Source: Pseudomonadota bacterium (GTDB lineage: Bacteria > Pseudomonadota > Gammaproteobacteria > Thiotrichales > Thiotrichaceae). Taken from it: 42,164 bases of DNA. Of this stretch, positions 1 to 7,082 are shown one piece after another. Within the stretch, counting starts at the first letter, position 1. Each line of letters opens with the position of its first letter. The stretch is taken from NCBI GenBank assembly GCA_002747455.1, contig PDPG01000021.1:1-42164 (forward strand). Direction: 5' to 3'. Made by a program: the position numbers and the translations under genes. Under the pieces are notes generated by a model that saw only the letters and a program-made list of their open reading frames with translations, searched no databases and was not told the DNA's origin.

Positions 1-423
1 TACATATTTTTCATACAAGGCACATTTAGCCGCAAAGGCATTCATTACCCCGTTACCATTGAGCAAATACAGTGGCGGAATGGCGTTTTTGCTGTCAGGA
101 TTTTCATCAAACCCCATCGTTATCGCCAATTCCCGATACATCTCATACAGCTCGGGGAATTGATTTTTGGTCATTTCAATACCATTACTGACTTTTTGAT
201 AATACATAAAGCGAAGGACAAAAAGCCCTGCAATCGGAGTGAGCAATCCCAGTAATATTCCCGTTGACCAATCTTTAAGCTCACCATCAGTAGCGATAAC
301 AATTAAGCAGCCGATAGTGACCAAGGCTGTTAACACATAGCCCAGTATCAATAAAGGCATTTCCGCCTTATGACGAAATTCTGCAATAGTAGGCTCTTGA
401 GCCTGTCGTGTTTTGTCGTTCAT
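1..423 (-). CDS. M48-family-like metallopeptidase, N-terminal part (runs off left edge)
   Basis: An open minus-strand frame of 141 codons starts with ATG at 423 and is still open at the window edge. A GGAG ribosome-binding site lies about 8 bases upstream. The product begins with a hydrophilic segment (MNDKTRQAQEP), then has two hydrophobic membrane-type helices at about residues 24-45 and 52-71. A soluble stretch follows that contains PPLYLLNGNGVMNAFAAKC. The 'NG..NAFA' block is typical of the region just before the zinc motif in M48/HtpX-like peptidases. The HExxH motif itself would lie outside the window, so catalytic competence cannot be judged. Family call is by recognition, not alignment. 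Confidence 0.6.
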   Translation of the reverse strand, partial: MNDKTRQAQEPTIAEFRHKAEMPLLILGYVLTALVTIGCLIVIATDGELKDWSTGILLGLLTPIAGLFVLRFMYYQKVSNGIEMTKNQFPELYEMYRELAITMGFDENPDSKNAIPPLYLLNGNGVMNAFAAKCALYEKYV

Positions 424-515
424 TGTCGTTAACTCCAACAGGATAGTGTTAAAATCTTCCGCCATTTTATCATTGCCCCGGCTGGAGCGGTCAAATTTGG
501 GTAGAGAAACAGCCG

Positions 516-725
516 TTGTATTCACAAAACCTTCAGTACATGGGCGCGTATCTGACCTTCACGCCGGTCATCGGCTTTTTCCTTATGCCGCTGGTCTTGC
601 TCGCATCGTTGTGGTGGCTGCTGACAGCCAATGGTGGTGCATTGGGTACATTGCTGCTGAACTGGGCGATTGCGCTGGCTCAGTGGGCTGATCCGTCAAT
701 GGTGCTTTTGTGTAGCGGTGGATAA
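516..725 (+). pseudogene. Short hydrophobic ORF, possibly a ComEC-like membrane-protein remnant
   Basis: A 69-codon frame with a TTG start (516) is open upstream to 453 without an ATG. It encodes one strongly hydrophobic stretch, AYLTFTPVIGFFLMPLVLL, followed by a second helix around ALGTLLLNWAIAL, and stops 11 bases before the convergent dapC end. The 'P(V/L)(I/V)xF..xPLxLL' pattern recalls the membrane block after the 'NLLAIP' motif of the competence protein ComEC. A complete ComEC is over 600 residues, so this would be a relic. There is no convincing ribosome-binding site. It could instead be a small membrane protein or chance. The rest of 424-736 holds nothing else recognisable. Confidence 0.25.
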
Positions 726-736
726 GGTGGGTCGCA

Positions 737-1933
737 CTACAGTGATTCAATAAACTGCCTGATTCGCTTTGCAGCTTGAATGCATTGCTCTGGCTCAGCG
801 ACCAGCGCCAGACGGACGCGGTTCGCTCCCGGATTAATGCCATCTACCTTGCGTGAGAAATAACTCCCCGGTATCACGTTCAGGTTTTGCTGCTGGTAAA
901 TGTCGCGCGTGAAGCTAACATCATCAATAGGCGTTTTAGGCCATAGGTAGAAACTGGCCTGTGGTGTTGGAATATCCATTACAGGTGAGAGTATCGCCAG
1001 CACAGCCGCAAACTTTTCCCGATACAGGCGGCGGTTGGTGGCGACATGCACTTCATCCCCCCACGCAACTGTACTGGCGGTTTGGGTGTGCGGTGGCATC
1101 GCGCAGCCGTGATAAGTGCGATATAGCAGGAAGGCTTGCATAATCGCGGCATCCCCTGCGACAAAGCCGGAACGCAGCCCTGGTGCATTGGAGCGTTTTG
1201 ACAAGCTATGAAACACCACGCAGCGTTTGAAGTCAGTATTTCCCATACTGGCTGCTACTTGCAGTAGGCCCGGCGGCGGATTGGATTCATCCAGATAAAT
1301 TTCGGAATAACATTCATCGGCGGCAATAATAAAGTCATATTTTTCAGCAAGTGCCAGTAATTTTTTGATGTCACTGACCGGCGTAACGGCCCCTGTAGGA
1401 TTACCCGGAGAGCACATAAAGAATAATTGGCATTGTGCCCAGGTGGCCTCATCCACCGCATCCAAATCGGGCAGAAAATTATTTTCTTCAAGGCAGGGCA
1501 GATACACGGGAGTTGCGCCTGCCAACAAGGCCGCACCTTCATAAATCTGATAAAACGGATTCGGCATCAGCACCTTGGCATCGGCTTTGCGCTCAATCAG
1601 ACATTGTGTAATGGCAAACAAGGCTTCACGGGTACCGTTGACGGGCAGGATTTGTGTGTCAGGGTCAATGCCATGCTGCGGGAGCTGGAAACGCTGAATC
1701 AGCCAGTGGGCAATGGCTTCTCTTAACTCAGTGGTCCCTTTGGTGGCGGGGTATTGTGCAATTTGCGTCAGGTTATCTTGCAAGCTATCCAGAATAATGG
1801 CCGGAGTCGGATGCTGGGGCTCGCCAATAGAGAGCGATAGCGGGGTGAGTTCGGTGTTTGCTTGAACGCCTTGTTTGAGTTTTGCAATTTTTTCAAACGG
1901 GTAGGGCTGGAGTCGCTGCAAGTCTGGATTCAT
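737..1933 (-). CDS. dapC: Succinyldiaminopimelate transaminase (DapC)
   Basis: PLP-dependent fold-type I aminotransferase, 398 aa. In the succinylase branch of lysine/meso-diaminopimelate synthesis it converts N-succinyl-2-amino-6-ketopimelate to N-succinyl-LL-diaminopimelate, with glutamate as amino donor, in the cytoplasm. The N-terminus MNPDLQRLQPYPFEK is characteristic of proteobacterial DapC. The SPGNPTG motif is at 175-181 with Asn178, DECYSEIY is at 206-213, and the Schiff-base lysine is Lys246 within SLSKRSN. Length and start match the family. A TATAAT -10 element with a GC-rich discriminator lies 30-35 bases upstream. The gene stands alone, convergent with the short ORF at 516-725. 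Confidence 0.9.
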   Translation of the reverse strand: MNPDLQRLQPYPFEKIAKLKQGVQANTELTPLSLSIGEPQHPTPAIILDSLQDNLTQIAQYPATKGTTELREAIAHWLIQRFQLPQHGIDPDTQILPVNGTREALFAITQCLIERKADAKVLMPNPFYQIYEGAALLAGATPVYLPCLEENNFLPDLDAVDEATWAQCQLFFMCSPGNPTGAVTPVSDIKKLLALAEKYDFIIAADECYSEIYLDESNPPPGLLQVAASMGNTDFKRCVVFHSLSKRSNAPGLRSGFVAGDAAIMQAFLLYRTYHGCAMPPHTQTASTVAWGDEVHVATNRRLYREKFAAVLAILSPVMDIPTPQASFYLWPKTPIDDVSFTRDIYQQQNLNVIPGSYFSRKVDGINPGANRVRLALVAEPEQCIQAAKRIRQFIESL

Positions 1934-1958
1934 AGTCTGAGGCTGGATGATGGCAAAG

Positions 1959-1972
1959 GGCGGATTATAGCC
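1959..1972 (-). promoter_or_regulatory. Putative dapC promoter -10 region
   Basis: On the minus strand this reads GGCTATAATCCGCC, with a perfect TATAAT at 1964-1969. The GC-rich discriminator that follows is repeated almost exactly upstream of valS. No good -35 match is visible at 16-18 bp. Confidence 0.55.
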
Positions 1973-1994
1973 TATCTATCCACCTCATTAACCG

Positions 1995-2019
1995 AAAAAA
2001 ATGCCGTCAATTGACGGCA
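1995..2019 (-). terminator. Rho-independent terminator after the DUF1501 gene
   Basis: A perfect 7-bp stem (2002-2008 with 2013-2019) has an AATT loop. On the minus strand it is followed by seven or more T residues (A-run 1995-2001 on the plus strand). It lies 20 bases past the stop of the DUF1501 gene. Confidence 0.85.
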
Positions 2020-2038
2020 CTTTGGGGGGTACAGCGTG

Positions 2039-3199
2039 TTAGATGAAGCCAATAGGCTTGTGACCTTGCCAGGGATGATTCCCCTGCCGCCAAATGCGTT
2101 GTGCTAATGTTGCGTAAACTCGGCGGAAGTCTGTGGTGTAGGCAACATTGCCGTTACTATCCAGACGCGTCAGATTAGGGTGTTGGCCGAATAAGCCACC
2201 ACGAATACCGCCACCGAGCACAAACTGGGCAGAGGCTGTGCCGTGATCAGTACCACCGCCACGATTTTCCGCAGCACGGCGGCCAAATTCGGAATACGTC
2301 ACAACCACTATATGATCCCACAAGCCATTTTGTTTCATGGTGCTGGCAAAGCGGGAAAGTGCGTGATCAAGCTGATACAGAACATTATTGTGTCGGCCAA
2401 CCTGATTTGAGTGCGTATCAAAACCCGTTTGCGTTACTTTATAAACCGGCGCATCAATACCAGCGATAATCATCTGGGCAACAGATTCCAGGCTGTGGCC
2501 CAGCACACCTTTACTTCGTACACGCTTTTGGCCGTGTAAGCTGCGTGCCATTTTTTCCCGAAGCTGCAGCCCTACCTCATACAGTTGGTGCTGTGTTTGG
2601 GTTAGGTGTGCCAAGGCCGGCGTGGAATTGACGGGGGTTATTTTCTGAATTGCTTTTGACTGCTTAACAAACATGCGGGGACTTTGCATGCTGACGCTGT
2701 TGAGTTTTGCGCTATGCAGTGGGCCTAAGCTGCTGCCATCACGACTTACAGAAATGCCATGTAGACCTTGTTTCACTTTGGGTAATACATGCGTTAGCCA
2801 GCCATCTTCGATGGTTTGATTTGCGTTTGAGCCTGACGTCACGATGTCCATTGAGCGAAAATGTGACAATACACCCTGCGGATAACCAATCCCCTGAATC
2901 CAGGCCATATCGCCTTGGTTCCACAGTTTAATCAGTCCTTTCATGTGAGGGTGCATACCCATATTGCCCTGACCTAATGTCAGCACTTTTCGTTCATCAA
3001 TGCGAATGCTGGGACGCAGGCGTCTGTAGGCTTCATCACGATAAGGCACTAGCGTATTAAAGCCATCATTACCACCTTTGAGTTCAACCAGTACGACAAT
3101 CTTTTGAGGCGGCCGACCATTGGCGGAAAAAGCAATGCCTGGCATAAAACCAGCCGCTGAAATCAAGCTCGAATATTTTAAAAAATCACGGCGATCCAT
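2039..3199 (-). CDS. DUF1501 family exported protein
   Basis: A 386-aa protein with a twin-arginine-like N-terminus (MDRRDFLKYSS) and a hydrophobic stretch ending near residue 26, so it is probably exported folded through Tat. The hallmark block VELKGGNDGFNTLVPYRD follows at about residues 38-55. C-terminal motifs include 'TYSEFGRRAAENRGGGTDHG' (about 307-326), the usual DUF1501 signature, which resembles metal sites of the alkaline phosphatase/sulfatase superfamily. Function is not established for the family. It sits 17 bp downstream of the DUF1800 gene on the same strand, and this pairing recurs in many bacteria. A GAGG ribosome-binding site precedes the ATG and a strong terminator follows the gene. 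Confidence 0.85.
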   Translation of the reverse strand: MDRRDFLKYSSLISAAGFMPGIAFSANGRPPQKIVVLVELKGGNDGFNTLVPYRDEAYRRLRPSIRIDERKVLTLGQGNMGMHPHMKGLIKLWNQGDMAWIQGIGYPQGVLSHFRSMDIVTSGSNANQTIEDGWLTHVLPKVKQGLHGISVSRDGSSLGPLHSAKLNSVSMQSPRMFVKQSKAIQKITPVNSTPALAHLTQTQHQLYEVGLQLREKMARSLHGQKRVRSKGVLGHSLESVAQMIIAGIDAPVYKVTQTGFDTHSNQVGRHNNVLYQLDHALSRFASTMKQNGLWDHIVVVTYSEFGRRAAENRGGGTDHGTASAQFVLGGGIRGGLFGQHPNLTRLDSNGNVAYTTDFRRVYATLAQRIWRQGNHPWQGHKPIGFI

Positions 3200-3216
3200 T
3201 ATCTGTTCCTCGGCTG

Positions 3217-4512
3217 TTAATTAACCTGATAAGCAGGGTCTAATACCAGTGCGCGAACCAAGCGCTGTCGCCCCGGTTCGGTTGGTAGTGGCGTAATCGG
3301 ATTAACCGGCAGCAGCCAGGTGATAAGTTCTTCATCGCTACACTTTGGCATGTACCGCATCAATCGCGCGTCATTTGCCTTGCGCAAATTCCCCCGCGTC
3401 AGGTTGGTCAACAGCCCAGTGCGGCGCATTAGTGATTGCGTGCTGATCCAGCTCTCGCCGCCATCCCAACCCTTCACGCTGGGGTGAGCGAACAGTGATT
3501 GCCCCATGAGGGCTAAATTGTGTGGCAAGTCGTTTTTACGCAGGCGATAAGGCAACATCCGCATTGTGCCGACGGCCAGCTCTACCGGGGACTTTATCAA
3601 GCCACCCATATTTGACGGATGCCAAAACGGATCACTGCTCAGCACTGCCATCAATAGCGTTTTAATATCATAGTTGGCGTTGCGAAACTGCTGTGCCCAT
3701 TGACGTGTATAACCCGGATTCGGGCGAGAGGTGTTGATAAATTCAGACCACATTTTTTCAGCAATGGTCTCTGCCGTGCGCGGGTGTTTCAAGAGAATTT
3801 TTAAGATGTCATCGCCGGTAAAATTACCGCGCTTGCCCATGAAGGTCTTAACGCCGTTGTCGTGCAAATCTGCCCGATAGCGAAATTTACCACTGTGGTC
3901 ATCAATGCTCCAGCCAGTAAAGGCTCTGGCGGCTTCCTTGATGTCACGCTCGGAATAATATTGAGTGCCGCCCAAGGTAAACAGCTCTAACAGCTCACGA
4001 GCAAAGTTCTCGTTCGGGTCACCTTTAACATTCTTGTAGCCATCCAGATAAATCAACATGGCTGGATCTTTGGAGATGGCAAATAGCAGATTGCCATAAT
4101 TCCCCACGGCATGACGACGTAAGGTGTGGTTTTGCTCCAGCAATGCGCTGGGCTGTTTGGTCTGCTTAATGCTGGAGGGAAAGTGGTTGTGCCAAAACAA
4201 CGTCATTCGCTCCAGAAACGGCGTTTTAGTGGTTAGCAAATGGTTAGCCCACCATTTTTGAATCGCCTGACCTTCATTTTTCGCCATGCGCTGCATATTG
4301 CGCTGGCGTGCCATTGAGTTGCGATTGCTGAGTGTCTTAGCCCAAGACGAAGTGCGTGGCTCACGCGGCGTTTTGTAGTCCACTGACCGTATGGTGTGGA
4401 CAATGGCATCCCGTTTACTTAGATTTTTGTAGTGCTGGACGGTCTCCCACTCGGCACCGATACCAGTTCTTGACACTAAATGACGGGCTCCGAAAAGTCC
4501 TAGTTTCCCCAT
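3217..4512 (-). CDS. DUF1800 family protein
   Basis: A 431-aa DUF1800 member of unknown function. The frame is open to a TTG at 4581, but the ATG at 4512 (MGKLGLFGARHLVSRTGIG) fits the family's usual 'ARHLLxRTGFG' beginning and has a weak GAG-type ribosome-binding site. Characteristic blocks are 'RMTLFWHNHFPSS', 'GDPNENFARELLELFTLG', 'DIKEAARAFTGW' and 'LIKSPVELAVGTMR'. No clear signal peptide is visible with either start, although its operon partner DUF1501 is exported. The DUF1800-DUF1501 order is the conserved one. Upstream lies the repeat-rich divergent intergenic region shared with the pseudokinase gene. Confidence 0.85.
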   Translation of the reverse strand: MGKLGLFGARHLVSRTGIGAEWETVQHYKNLSKRDAIVHTIRSVDYKTPREPRTSSWAKTLSNRNSMARQRNMQRMAKNEGQAIQKWWANHLLTTKTPFLERMTLFWHNHFPSSIKQTKQPSALLEQNHTLRRHAVGNYGNLLFAISKDPAMLIYLDGYKNVKGDPNENFARELLELFTLGGTQYYSERDIKEAARAFTGWSIDDHSGKFRYRADLHDNGVKTFMGKRGNFTGDDILKILLKHPRTAETIAEKMWSEFINTSRPNPGYTRQWAQQFRNANYDIKTLLMAVLSSDPFWHPSNMGGLIKSPVELAVGTMRMLPYRLRKNDLPHNLALMGQSLFAHPSVKGWDGGESWISTQSLMRRTGLLTNLTRGNLRKANDARLMRYMPKCSDEELITWLLPVNPITPLPTEPGRQRLVRALVLDPAYQVN

Positions 4513-4644
4513 TATGTAATCACTCGTGTTGTTTTTGTTATTGCAGGATACGACAATAACAATTTCAGTTTGTTCACCCAAAAGATGCGGATAATAGCCA
4601 AATTGTTTTATACAGACTCATCACTATTTAGTAAGTATGTAATT

Positions 4645-4696
4645 AAGCAAGTTTATAGGGTATTATTTAATACCCGGTTGCGATATTAACTTGCTT
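4645..4696. repeat. Nested inverted repeats in the DUF1800/pseudokinase divergent region
   Basis: The outer arms AAGCAAGTT (4645-4653) and AACTTGCTT (4688-4696) are a perfect 9-bp inverted repeat. Nested inside is GGGTATTA-TT-TAATACCC (4658-4675), a perfect 8-bp dyad with a 2-base centre. The region 4513-4880 is otherwise AT-rich with no ORF. The structure could be an operator pair, a structured 5' leader or a small-RNA fold. No T-run follows the outer arms, so a simple terminator is unlikely. Confidence 0.6.
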
Positions 4697-4789
4697 TTAG
4701 TGGATATATTTCGCACATTTATCGAAGCATTCATAAAGCCGATAGAAATAATAAATTTTGAGATTGGCTCATCGCTCGGGGATACTAGC

Positions 4790-4803
4790 AACAATTAATT
4801 GTT
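4790..4803. repeat. 14-bp perfect palindrome upstream of pseudokinase gene
   Basis: AACAATTAATTGTT is fully self-complementary and is followed by TTTT. A further 7-bp inverted repeat, GATTACC (4809-4815) with GGTAATC (4841-4847), lies between it and the gene start. Operator or leader structure is possible, but no function can be assigned from sequence. Confidence 0.45.
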
Positions 4804-4880
4804 TTTTGGATTACCGTTTGCAGATCTTTGATTAATATATGGTAATCTCATCTCGTGTTTATGCGTATCAAGGACAGAGT

Positions 4881-7055
4881 ATGCAGCAAGTCATCGTATC
4901 TGGAACGGTTATTGACCACCAATATCAAATACAAAAAAAACTCAAGGGCAACACGACCAACTGTTGTTACCTCGCCGAAGATACTTCCCAAAGTAACCGA
5001 TTGGTTATTTTATCCTTTCCGCGTATGGCGTTATTGACTCTGCCGGGTTTTGCAGATGTCTTCAAAGATGCGTGTCATAGCCTCACCGGTTTACGGATCA
5101 ATAATGTAGCGAAGGTGCTGGATAATGGTGTTTATGAGTCTCGCCCTTATGCTGTTTTGCAATATATCAGTCATCAGCCGTTAGCGACTGTTTTACGGCA
5201 CAATAAGGCATCTTCACAAACGTCATCATTAGATACGGTACTTGATTGGGCAACGCCATTGGCCGTGAGTTTAGATGAAATACACGAAGCTGATTATATG
5301 CATGGAAATATTCGGCCAGAGAGTATTTATCTTGGTGCTCAACAGTTAATTCTCGGCGACTTTATTACTGAACTTACATTGCAGCGCATGGGTAAATTTA
5401 AAAGTGCCGTTGATGCGTTGGATATTGATAATTATCTAGCCCCTGAATATCTAAAGAGTCACTACACGCCAAACTATGATCAATACTTATTAGCAACCTT
5501 GATTTATGAGGCGCTGGCAGGTCAAGCACCATTTGGTGGAAGTGGTAGCGGTGATGAGTATCGCATGAATGTGGCGACTCAAGTTCCTGAACCACTGAGT
5601 AAGCATCGTCCTGAGTTAAGTGCGGTGTCTGAGGTGTTAGCGACAGCCTTGGAGCGTAATCCGATAAATCGTTACAGCTCTTGCCGTGAGTTGATTAGCA
5701 AGCTGACAGCGGCGCAAGAGGTTACGCCAGCTATTGTGCCACTAAAGCCTGCGGCCAATACACAGTCTGTTGAAGCTGCGGGAGAGCTTGTTAAAGAGCC
5801 GATTATCACCTCGATTCGTCAGGAGGGCGGGGCACCCAAAAGCAAGAAGGGCTTAGTAATGTGGCTGGGGGGCTTGTTGCTTGGCTCTGTGGCAGTTGCC
5901 TACACTGTGATGAATAGAAATGAACCGAAGCAGGTGGCAGCACCTTCTTTAACAGCGCAGTCTCCGACAGAAAAGGCAGTGGTGATTCCAGTTAATGCTG
6001 AAGGGGCATCATCTGAGGGTGCAACATCAACAGCGGTACACGCGGGAGCCGCTCAGCAGGTGGTTAAAGGTGGCACTGATTCCGATACGGCTGGTAAGGC
6101 TAAGGCTGGGTCAAAGCAGCCAACGCAACCGACTGAGCAAGAACCATCACGTGCTCAGTCAGACGGTACAACACCAGCAAATGCGGGCGCTGATGCCGTA
6201 GATATTGCGGCCTTAAGCAATGTGATCAATCAGGCAGTAAATGCCGGTCAGCAGGAGTTTCTTGCCAGTCAACAAGAGCAGATGACACATAGGCAGGGTG
6301 AGCGTGAAGCTGACGCGAATGGTCGCCAGGAAGTCTCTGAAGCAACACGCCAAGCGCGTGAAACAGCACAGGCAAATTTAAACCAGGAATTGCTGACGGT
6401 TGAGGCATTAGTGAACCGGCGCGAAGCTCAGGCAAAAGCAGCCGCGGAGCGACGAGCAGCGGCAGAAGCAAAAAAGAAAGAAGAACGACAGGCAACAGAA
6501 CGGCGACAGCAACAACAGGCGCGTCATCAATCGCAAGACGAGCAACAGACTCAGCATAATCAATCACAGCATGAGCAGCAGCCCAATACATCAGAAGTCA
6601 ACACGGCCCACGCAAGGCCAGATTCGGAGCAGGCCAATACTGGCGCAGCAACGGAAGGCGTGGCGACCACTTCGGAGCAGGCTGGGTTGAGTGAACGTGA
6701 GCGGATTCGTGCGGTTAAGCAAAAAAAATTGGCAAGAATTAAGGCGATTACGGATAACTGTGTTATTGGCGGTAAAATTCACCGTGAAGCCGCAGCGGGT
6801 AATCTGGCCTTTGTCAAATCCTGTATGGCGGTTGGCGTTGACCCCAATATCGCGCAGAGTAATCGCTGGACGTTACTGCATATTGCCGCGCGTAGTGGTC
6901 ATTTGAATATGGCTAAACTTTTGATTGCAAAAGGCGCTAGAGTCAATGCTAAGTCAGCTGAAGGTTTGACAGCATTGGATATGGCGATTTCGCAGCGAAA
7001 GGAAAAAATGGCGAATTACCTGAAAACACGTGGTGGGCTGAGGACGCAGCATTAA
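4881..7055 (+). CDS. Transmembrane pseudokinase with coiled-coil linker and C-terminal ankyrin repeats
   Basis: I chose the ATG at 4881 (724 aa) because AAGGA lies 6 bases upstream; the frame is open to an ATG at 4839 that lacks one. Residues ~8-275 follow a PknB-type Ser/Thr kinase fold, but the catalytic signature is eroded. The glycine-loop position reads LKGNTTNCCYL, the VAIK lysine is replaced (LVIL, 41-44), and HRD is HGN (141-143), losing the catalytic Asp. The DFG Asp remains as GDF (159-161), as does APE (187-189). One membrane helix follows at about 325-344. After it come ~280 residues of Ala/Gln/Glu/Arg-rich low-complexity and coiled-coil sequence, then about three ankyrin repeats near the C-terminus. 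Kinase inside and ankyrins outside the inner membrane is the simplest topology. Probably a scaffold or sensor, not an active kinase. Confidence 0.8.
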   Translation: MQQVIVSGTVIDHQYQIQKKLKGNTTNCCYLAEDTSQSNRLVILSFPRMALLTLPGFADVFKDACHSLTGLRINNVAKVLDNGVYESRPYAVLQYISHQPLATVLRHNKASSQTSSLDTVLDWATPLAVSLDEIHEADYMHGNIRPESIYLGAQQLILGDFITELTLQRMGKFKSAVDALDIDNYLAPEYLKSHYTPNYDQYLLATLIYEALAGQAPFGGSGSGDEYRMNVATQVPEPLSKHRPELSAVSEVLATALERNPINRYSSCRELISKLTAAQEVTPAIVPLKPAANTQSVEAAGELVKEPIITSIRQEGGAPKSKKGLVMWLGGLLLGSVAVAYTVMNRNEPKQVAAPSLTAQSPTEKAVVIPVNAEGASSEGATSTAVHAGAAQQVVKGGTDSDTAGKAKAGSKQPTQPTEQEPSRAQSDGTTPANAGADAVDIAALSNVINQAVNAGQQEFLASQQEQMTHRQGEREADANGRQEVSEATRQARETAQANLNQELLTVEALVNRREAQAKAAAERRAAAEAKKKEERQATERRQQQQARHQSQDEQQTQHNQSQHEQQPNTSEVNTAHARPDSEQANTGAATEGVATTSEQAGLSERERIRAVKQKKLARIKAITDNCVIGGKIHREAAAGNLAFVKSCMAVGVDPNIAQSNRWTLLHIAARSGHLNMAKLLIAKGARVNAKSAEGLTALDMAISQRKEKMANYLKTRGGLRTQH

Positions 7056-7066
7056 GTCTGCGTCCT
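7041..7066. terminator. Hairpin between convergent pseudokinase and valS genes
   Basis: A perfect 9-bp stem, AGGACGCAG (7041-7049) with CTGCGTCCT (7058-7066), has an 8-base loop containing the pseudokinase stop codon TAA. No T-run follows on either strand, so it may be a weak bidirectional terminator or 3' stabilising hairpin. Confidence 0.5.
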
Positions 7067-7082
7067 ACCAAGCGCTTACTTC

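Noticed and set aside
413..691. 92-codon plus-strand ORF overlapping the M48-like gene start
   Set aside because: Conflicts with the M48-like gene start and with the hydrophobic frame at 516-725; composition is unlike a protein.
4839..4880. Upstream ATG for the pseudokinase gene
   Set aside because: No ribosome-binding site, and it lies within an inverted repeat. The ATG at 4881 has AAGGA at ideal spacing.
4881..5700. Active serine/threonine kinase
   Set aside because: The VAIK lysine, HRD aspartate and glycine loop are missing, so catalytic activity is not supported.
6226..6591. 121-codon minus-strand ORF within the pseudokinase linker
   Set aside because: Antisense to a repetitive Ala/Gln-rich region, which makes Leu/Val-rich reverse frames by composition.
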